This document shows, piece after piece, positions 17,746 to 23,499 of a stretch of 24,940 nucleotides of DNA; within the stretch, counting starts at the first letter, position 1, and each line of letters begins with the position of its first letter. Source of the DNA: Sanchytrium tribonematis (taxonomy: Eukaryota > Sanchytriomycota > Sanchytriomycetes > Sanchytriales > Sanchytriaceae); NCBI GenBank assembly GCA_018985235.1, contig JADGIG010000069.1, positions 1-24,940 on the forward strand, given 5' to 3'. Made by a program: the position numbers and the translations under genes. The notes beneath the pieces were generated by a model, which did not search any database, was not told where the DNA came from, and saw only the letters and a program-made list of their open reading frames with translations.

Positions 17746-17861
17746 GCTACGGCCATACACACCTGGAAACACCTGATCCTGTCAAATTTCAGAAGTTAAG
17801 CAGGTGCTGGCATGGTTAGTACTGCCATCGGAGACGGGGTGGGAATCCCATGTGCTGTAGC
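17746..17861 (+). rRNA. 5S ribosomal RNA (dispersed copy 2)
   Basis: The 116-nt core is identical to 11328-11443, with the same closing helix (GCTACGG with CTGTAGC) and internal control region. A run of six T directly follows the 3' end (17862-17867), a strong Pol III terminator, clearer than in copy 1. It has the same orientation as copy 1, about 6.4 kb away. Confidence 0.95.
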
Positions 17862-17999
17862 TTTTTTATTTTTGACAGATATTTAAATGCATTTGTTCCT
17901 CATTTTGTACTTTTGTAGAAAATGTACTTTGCACTCGTAATAAATGTTCCAAGTCTAAAGATTACTTAAATACAATGATTTTAGCCTGTAATTAAATAC

Positions 18000-18662
18000 T
18001 TATGATTTATTAGCCATTGGTAATGATGCAGAATGTCTTGCTTCTAATTTCAATGACTCAATTCTCAAAATCACAAAAATAGCAAATGTGACATACCAAA
18101 ACACATAAACAGGATGAAAAAGAGTATACGACACAATCACAAACACCAATGCACATACATAATTACAAATAATGTAATATTTAAAAGCATCATTCGTTTT
18201 GATACAAGTTGCCAAATTGATGGTCATATTGAAAATGAACCATATTCCAGTAATATCGAATCCTAATACATCCATACATGCCACATTGAAATTACCAGGT
18301 AATAAAATGAATGTAGTAATGGCAATATTCCATGATTGACGCATTAAATGCTTTAAATTGAAAATGGAGAATCTGAAAAATACTTGACCAAAGCAATAAA
18401 TTTGATATAATCTGGGTAAATGAGATGTAGTAGTGATCATTTGATGATTTGGGAGTAAAATCAATAATAAATGGAGAGAAATGGCAATTCCAAAGAAGAA
18501 TAATGAATGAGATTGATTTTCATCTGGGAGGGGAAAGGTGTATTTGGAGTATCCTAGAATCAATAAAATGATGAGTAAATGGGTTAATATTTCAATGTAG
18601 TCCCATATGTCCATATTCATTGCAATGAAATGGGAAATATAAAATATTGGCTCATTGCACAT
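18000..18662 (-). CDS. Multi-pass (about 7 TM) membrane protein, unknown
   Basis: 220-aa hydrophobic protein with about seven predicted helices: residues 21-39, 53-71, 88-106, 112-131, 138-157, 165-183 and 187-205. It ends in a short basic/polar tail (RIESLKLEARHSASLPMANKS). Loops are short. I see no rhodopsin-type Lys, PQ-loop or transporter signature and cannot name the family. A start at Met15 or Met17 (MNMDIWDYIEIL) would fit the topology equally well. AATAAA lies three bases before the TAA stop. The 160-bp gap upstream is shared with the divergent RING gene and holds a palindromic GAATATTC plus CCAAT at 18679-18701. Confidence 0.72.
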   Translation of the reverse strand: MCNEPIFYISHFIAMNMDIWDYIEILTHLLIILLILGYSKYTFPLPDENQSHSLFFFGIAISLHLLLILLPNHQMITTTSHLPRLYQIYCFGQVFFRFSIFNLKHLMRQSWNIAITTFILLPGNFNVACMDVLGFDITGIWFIFNMTINLATCIKTNDAFKYYIICNYVCALVFVIVSYTLFHPVYVFWYVTFAIFVILRIESLKLEARHSASLPMANKS

Positions 18663-18678
18663 TTTGGAGAAATATGGT

Positions 18679-18701
18679 AGAATATTCTAATTATGACCAA
18701 T
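18679..18701 (+). promoter_or_regulatory. Bipartite element in divergent RING/7-TM promoter
   Basis: AGAATATTCTAAT, a 5-nt spacer, then CCAAT: the same element as upstream of the short LRR genes. Here it is 122 nt from the RING ATG and 17 nt from the ATG of the divergent membrane-protein gene. GAATATTC is palindromic, so it could serve either gene. Confidence 0.55.
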
Positions 18702-18822
18702 GGAGTCTATCATAGAGTAAAGAATATACGCATTGTAGCTCCATTTGTTCTAAAAAGTAATATACCCGTGTTTCCTCCCACTCATTTAAGCAAAGAACTT
18801 TGATTGTTAAACTATTACCCCT

Positions 18823-20157
18823 ATGATTTTATTTTTTCTTCTCCATTCAAACTCATTATTTCTCAAACGTGCATGTCCAAAACAATCAGATTCTGATCAA
18901 TTACTCCAATTACTTAGGACTGAAAAAGAAAGTAACAATTTAAATGCATTTGAATTTTACATGAATTGTCCAATACAAGTCAGTGAAGCATTAAGAGGAT
19001 ATTATGCTTCTCTTGAAGATATATGGGTCGATGTATTTTACAAATGTACCATGATTGATAGTGAATTGAAATTTGTAATTTTTAAAAAGAAATTAAAGTC
19101 ATTTAAACGTGCATCTCGAAATGTAGTGATTTATTTTAAATCGTATTGGAAATATGCGTCACAAATAACAGATAAGGAGCAAATAGAAACTGTTAATATT
19201 GTCACAAATCTATATAAAGATCAGAATTCGATAAAAAGAAATGAATATGTTTTTCAGATTTTAAAATACATTTATCAAAATAACAAATATTTAGTGGATC
19301 AAGATGCCATAATGACACTCATACTACAATTTGTATTCTCAAAAACACCTGTTACAAGCCCTAGTTTAGGAGATTTATGGTATTTCAAATCTACTCAAAT
19401 AATACCTAAAGTTTTGACAGAAATGATTCGTGGATCAGTATTGCATTTAAAGAGTATGCTTTATGCGTTAAAAAGACTAAAAATCATGGATTCATTGCAA
19501 ATATTCGTATTGGAGTATCAAAATCATTTTAAACCATTTTTACCATTTATTCAGACACTTGGTGATTCTGGGAAATATGATGCATTGAAATCAACACTAG
19601 CTGTCATTTACACCATGTCCAAATACTCCCAATTTAATGGATGGCGTGAAATAATGAATGAATTGGATAAATCTAAAGGCATATTTGAAAGATTAGATTT
19701 AAGATATATTTTATGTGTCTTTTTACTGAGAATACCAGAATATCAACATTATTTGACGGTAAATGAGCAAGAGATTATTAAATTGGGAAATGAATACTAC
19801 TTTGCACAAATGCTGAAAAACCCAGGATCTACTTTACAAAGCATCCGAAATGACGAGTATTTTGATTGTCCCATTTGTCTTCAACCTAACGGCAATTTTA
19901 TTTATACAAAATGCAATCATAAATTTCATAAATCTTGTTTGAATAAAATAATCAAAAAGGAATGTCCAATGTGCAAAAACAAAGATTATATAAAAGAATA
20001 TCATATCTCAGAGACATTTCATAGATTAGCAAATGATTTAGAAATTGAAGAACCAGTAACAATTCGACATCAAATTACATTAAAATGGCATTCGCAAACC
20101 AGAAAGAAATGGCTTTTGATTAAGCATCAGATTCGTCAAATTTATGGAACTTTCTAA
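18823..20157 (+). CDS. RING-H2 finger protein, probable E3 ubiquitin ligase
   Basis: 444 aa. The C-terminal RING-H2 domain spans residues 349-384. It has CPIC (C349, C352), C364, H366, H369, C372 in CNHKFHKSC, and CPMC (C381, C384), giving eight zinc ligands in C-x2-C-x11-C-x-H-x2-H-x2-C-x8-C-x2-C. This supports an E2-binding ubiquitin ligase. The N-terminus MILFFLLHSNSLFL is signal- or anchor-like, and residues 20-340 form a helical region I do not recognise. A RING must face the cytosol, so a cleaved signal peptide would be odd; a signal anchor or a later start is possible. The last bases, including the TAA stop, form part of the next gene's promoter element (20146-20158). No AATAAA is present at the stop. 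Confidence 0.85.
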   Translation: MILFFLLHSNSLFLKRACPKQSDSDQLLQLLRTEKESNNLNAFEFYMNCPIQVSEALRGYYASLEDIWVDVFYKCTMIDSELKFVIFKKKLKSFKRASRNVVIYFKSYWKYASQITDKEQIETVNIVTNLYKDQNSIKRNEYVFQILKYIYQNNKYLVDQDAIMTLILQFVFSKTPVTSPSLGDLWYFKSTQIIPKVLTEMIRGSVLHLKSMLYALKRLKIMDSLQIFVLEYQNHFKPFLPFIQTLGDSGKYDALKSTLAVIYTMSKYSQFNGWREIMNELDKSKGIFERLDLRYILCVFLLRIPEYQHYLTVNEQEIIKLGNEYYFAQMLKNPGSTLQSIRNDEYFDCPICLQPNGNFIYTKCNHKFHKSCLNKIIKKECPMCKNKDYIKEYHISETFHRLANDLEIEEPVTIRHQITLKWHSQTRKKWLLIKHQIRQIYGTF

Positions 20158-20170
20158 TTTCATTGCCAAT
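20146..20170 (+). promoter_or_regulatory. Bipartite LRR promoter element overlapping RING stop codon
   Basis: GGAACTTTCTAAT, a 7-nt spacer, then CCAAT ending 51 nt before the LRR ATG at 20221. The TAA of the CTAAT part is the stop codon of the RING gene, so one sequence terminates one gene and probably helps start the next. Confidence 0.65.
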
Positions 20171-20220
20171 CAAGCATCTATACCAAGTACAAATAGCAAA
20201 AAACGCCCAAATCAATAAAA

Positions 20221-21549
20221 ATGTTGCTTCCCCTTGACATTCTTGCAGTTGTCTTCCCTGCAGATTGTGAACCAGCCACATCATTTCTAAATGAATTACT
20301 ATACCCCACAAATACGTCTACCAGTTGTTGTACATGGCAAGGAGTAACTTGTACTTCTGGTTTTGTTTCTAAAATCAATGTAGATGGATTGGGACTGTCT
20401 GGTAGCATCAATGGTACTGCTTTATCAAAATTGACCAATTTGCAGTACTTGAAATTATCCAACAATGAAATAAAAGGAAATATTGGATCCAATTTGCCAC
20501 AAACATTGAGATATTTAGATATTTCGAATACGCTCATTAGCGGAGTTTTGAGTCTTCCTCCTTTTATCCAATTCATAGACATTTCGAATACTCATATATA
20601 TGGGTCATTGGATGTTCCCAACAATGTTGTGAATTTAAATGCAAGTTATACTTACATTTACTCGGTTGGATTCAGTACATCAGTACCACCTGCTATATGT
20701 GATTTGAGATACTCTGAAGTCACTTTGGCAGCATTAAATAGTGCTTATTGGAGTTGTTTGATGATATCGACTGCAACAAGCGGGGCACTTTCAATTACTT
20801 TTGATGTTGCAAATCCAGTGTTACCACCATTTGCATTTACCATTCAAACAAGCTATTCAGAATCACCAAGCACAAGTAGAATGACCAGTGCGCAAATTCC
20901 AAGTATGTCCACCCAGTTAACAACAACAACAACACCTTCGACCTCACCATCAGATGGATCTTCAACCATTTCAAGAGCAGAATATCAATCAATTGTGACA
21001 ATGAATTCCCAAACTTCCTCAATTTCATCACTAGAGACCAGTTTGATTGAAAGAAACAAGGTAGATGCTCATTTGGGTGCTACAAGCACATTGAATGCAG
21101 CAGCACGAGTTGATACAGCTGCATCATCGTTTAATCTTGATATTTCTACTACTTTCTCTACTGCACCATCATCTAGTAGTGAAAGTCAAATTTTGACAGA
21201 TATTGAGCAAATTCAAATTAAAACTAGAATCATTTTCAACAAATTGACTAGTTTATCCAATAACTTGACAGATGATAGCACAATCGGATCTGCTACCGTG
21301 GAATCTTCTGCAATAAGTCAAACACAGTCTGAATTACCCAAAATTGACTCAAATAACTCATTTATGGGTTTATCTCCAATGATGACCACTTATATTTTAT
21401 ACGGCGGTATTGGATTATTGGTTTTGATCTTTATTGGTCTATTTATGGCTAAATATTTGATAAAATCTCCTCAAATCAAATCTAAATTTGGTAGAAAAAG
21501 CAGTTATGGTACTTTACAAACTATTTCAACAGTTAAAACAACCAAATAA
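20221..21549 (+). CDS. LRR / Ser-Thr stalk / single-TM surface protein
   Basis: 442 aa. Signal peptide MLLPLDILAVVFPA, then the N-cap DCEP...SCCTWQGVTC, the closest of the group to the plant LRRNT consensus (CC-x-W-x-GVxC). LRRs follow, such as LQYLKLSNNEIKGNI, ISNTLISGVL and ISNTHIYGSL, then the C-cap AICDLRYSEV...SCLM (160-181). The Ser/Thr stalk (about 182-385) has IKTRII at 333-338, a variant of the TRPI motif. The TM helix spans about 390-411. The tail has KSPQIKSKFGRKSSYGTL (415-432). AATAAA overlaps the stop (21545-21550). Together with the next two LRR genes it forms a head-to-tail series on the + strand. Receptor or adhesion role inferred from architecture. Confidence 0.88.
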   Translation: MLLPLDILAVVFPADCEPATSFLNELLYPTNTSTSCCTWQGVTCTSGFVSKINVDGLGLSGSINGTALSKLTNLQYLKLSNNEIKGNIGSNLPQTLRYLDISNTLISGVLSLPPFIQFIDISNTHIYGSLDVPNNVVNLNASYTYIYSVGFSTSVPPAICDLRYSEVTLAALNSAYWSCLMISTATSGALSITFDVANPVLPPFAFTIQTSYSESPSTSRMTSAQIPSMSTQLTTTTTPSTSPSDGSSTISRAEYQSIVTMNSQTSSISSLETSLIERNKVDAHLGATSTLNAAARVDTAASSFNLDISTTFSTAPSSSSESQILTDIEQIQIKTRIIFNKLTSLSNNLTDDSTIGSATVESSAISQTQSELPKIDSNNSFMGLSPMMTTYILYGGIGLLVLIFIGLFMAKYLIKSPQIKSKFGRKSSYGTLQTISTVKTTK

Positions 21550-21573
21550 ATACATTTTATTGGTCGATCGGGT

Positions 21574-21596
21574 AGAATATTCTAATTTGTTCCAAT
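21574..21596 (+). promoter_or_regulatory. Bipartite LRR promoter element (upstream of 21645)
   Basis: AGAATATTCTAAT, a 5-nt spacer, then CCAATCAAA. CCAAT ends 49 nt before the ATG, the same distance as for the 23500 gene. Confidence 0.68.
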
Positions 21597-21644
21597 CAAA
21601 CGCATTAAAAACAACTCAAGAAGCGCATTTCCCCCGAAAATGCC

Positions 21645-22838
21645 ATGACCCTGGGTTTCCTTGCTACGGTATTAGCAGTCACAATATCACCAGATTGTCC
21701 TGTTGTAATGACTTTATTAGCAAATATGAATGCATCTTTGACGAGTCAACAATTTGTACCAGCTGATTGTTGTAAAACATCATTTGGTGGTCCATTGTGC
21801 ATCTTTTGCAATCCCAATCTAGTCCCACCACGAGTCATATCCCTCACATTTGACAGTATCCAAGCAAATGGTAAAATCAACAATACGGCATTCAATCAAT
21901 TGACCAGTTTGTTCTCATTTTCAGCAATTAACAACCCATTAATGGGTTCTATCCCCCATTTCCCACCCGCATTAACCACGTTCAAAGTATCCAATAGTAG
22001 TTTGACTGGATATGTCAATTTAACATCCACCATGAAATCAATTGCTTTGAAAAATACAAAAATTAGTGGATCTATTTATATCCCTAGTTCCATTACGTCT
22101 TTGGATATTTCATATACTGCCGTAGATATGATTACATTCCAAAGTACATCTGCGCCTGCCAATTCATGCAATTTGGCATTTACTGGCATTAAATTGAATA
22201 CTTTGCCATCTGCCATGAAAATCAAATGTAACACGACTGGATTGACATCTGATGTGACATTCAATTCTACAATGACTTATGGATCTACTACATTTGCATC
22301 TCTAGCATCTCATTCTGCAGTTTCATCCAGTTTTGCAAATTCTGCAACTATTGCGAAATCAGTCAATTCTGGAGTCAAATCAGCAAGTACTTCTCAATTT
22401 GGTAGTCAATTCAGCACCAATGCACTAGTAGATACTCAAACACAATGGATTATCAACAATTCTTTAAATAACTCAAGTGAATTGAGACAATCTAGTGAAT
22501 TTGTCATGGTCGATTCCCCAATTCCAACAAGAAGACCCATTCACACCTCACCAGTGCATCAAATAGATACGACCATGATGGAATTAGCCATGACTACAGA
22601 AATTGTATCCGCAAACACGGATATTTCAAGCATTTCAACGAGTTCATCAAAAGGTATCAATGCAAATGATGCTAGTAGTATTACAGGAATATTTGGATTA
22701 CCTGCTAAAGAATCAGAACCCATTTTATTAGTAGTCATTGGAATAATGGCTATTATTATCGTGTTGTTGCTAGCTGTGCAAGTATCAAATCGCCGTAAAT
22801 TGACTCGAAAATCATCTGAAGAAACCAATGATAAATAA
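21645..22838 (+). CDS. LRR / Ser-Thr stalk / single-TM surface protein
   Basis: 397 aa. Signal peptide MTLGFLATVLAVTIS, then DCPVVMTLLANM, ADCCKTSFGGPLC and a further Cys (N-cap). Short LRRs follow (NPLMGSIPHFP, SNSSLTGYVNL, KNTKISGSIYI), then the C-cap NSCNLAFTGI...KCNTTG. The Ser/Thr-rich stalk has PTRRPI (294-299), a TRPI motif with an extra Arg. The TM helix is at about 359-378. The short basic tail (NRRKLTRKSSEETNDK) lacks the GTL motif of its paralogues but keeps basophilic kinase-like RRKLT and RKSS. An out-of-frame ATG-CCA-TGA at 21640-21648 overlaps the start codon. AATAAA overlaps the TAA stop (22834-22839). Confidence 0.88.
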   Translation: MTLGFLATVLAVTISPDCPVVMTLLANMNASLTSQQFVPADCCKTSFGGPLCIFCNPNLVPPRVISLTFDSIQANGKINNTAFNQLTSLFSFSAINNPLMGSIPHFPPALTTFKVSNSSLTGYVNLTSTMKSIALKNTKISGSIYIPSSITSLDISYTAVDMITFQSTSAPANSCNLAFTGIKLNTLPSAMKIKCNTTGLTSDVTFNSTMTYGSTTFASLASHSAVSSSFANSATIAKSVNSGVKSASTSQFGSQFSTNALVDTQTQWIINNSLNNSSELRQSSEFVMVDSPIPTRRPIHTSPVHQIDTTMMELAMTTEIVSANTDISSISTSSSKGINANDASSITGIFGLPAKESEPILLVVIGIMAIIIVLLLAVQVSNRRKLTRKSSEETNDK

Positions 22839-22934
22839 ATACCCATTTATTACCAAAAAAGTGAAACACAAATTTGGTCAATGGGATTAGAATTTCTGTA
22901 ATGTTCCAAAGCTGCTATTTTGATAGCAAGTGTG

Positions 22935-23303
22935 ATGATATCATTAGGTAACTACATTTCAAATGAAAGAAATAGTCATATTGCTTCTAAATTAAGATCA
23001 AAAGATATTTATTTTGGTAAATCACATTTAGAATACTCAAAATGCATGTATTTCTTAGAATCTTTCTGGAGCTCGAGTAATTATGATGAGAGTAGGTTAA
23101 TTCAAAGGTTAAATCGTAAATTTTTTAATGAGCAACCTAGTGAAAAAGCCCAACATTTAAAAGAGTGTCTCATTTTGACGACGGATTACATGACGAGTAT
23201 TGAGGTTTGCAATAAAAACATTTCACAGAAGATCAAATGCAAGAGCTTGATGCTAGAAAGAAAGACTGCGATGAAATTATTCCAATTTTTAAAAAGCTTT
23301 TAA
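22935..23303 (+). CDS. Hypothetical small protein (doubtful)
   Basis: 122-aa ORF from ATG 22935; the longer frame starts only at a TTG (22920). The product is charged and helical (MISLGNYISNERNSHIASKL, later RLIQRLNRKFFNEQPSEKAQ), with four Cys and no signal peptide, TM or known motif. Length and composition exceed what I would expect by chance in such AT-rich DNA. AATAAA lies 12 nt after the stop. The weak upstream resemblance to the LRR promoter element suggests it might be what remains of a replaced gene. Confidence 0.4.
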   Translation: MISLGNYISNERNSHIASKLRSKDIYFGKSHLEYSKCMYFLESFWSSSNYDESRLIQRLNRKFFNEQPSEKAQHLKECLILTTDYMTSIEVCNKNISQKIKCKSLMLERKTAMKLFQFLKSF

Positions 23304-23428
23304 ACTTTACAAATGAATAAATTTCTAGAGCATTACGAATTAGTATATATGTTAACGGATATTATCTACTAGATCGATGCAATTGACCATCTCATGGTAC
23401 ATCTTGCACATGGCCATAAAGTGGCTAC

Positions 23429-23451
23429 AGAATCTTCTAATGTAAACCAAT
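23429..23451 (+). promoter_or_regulatory. Bipartite LRR promoter element (upstream of 23500)
   Basis: AGAATCTTCTAAT, a 5-nt spacer, then CCAATCAAA. CCAAT ends 49 nt before the ATG at 23500, the same spacing as before 21645. Confidence 0.66.
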
Positions 23452-23499
23452 CAAATCTCAAAATATCGACATAAAGCCAACATCGCAACAACAACCAGA

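Larger units (their letters stand above)
22839..23499. other. 661-bp interval with a doubtful ORF and degenerate promoter element
   Basis: It holds the doubtful ORF at 22935-23303. At 22888-22909 TAGAATTTCT, TAAT and TTCCAAA resemble a worn copy of the LRR promoter element. The intact element of the next LRR gene is at 23429-23451. I see no RNA gene or repeat in the rest. Confidence 0.45.

Noticed and set aside
15707-20157. Caspase-like, LRR and RING genes as a physically linked immune operon
   Set aside because: They have separate promoters, opposite strands and 5S interruption. Linkage alone does not show joint function in a eukaryote, so it is kept only as a weak inference.
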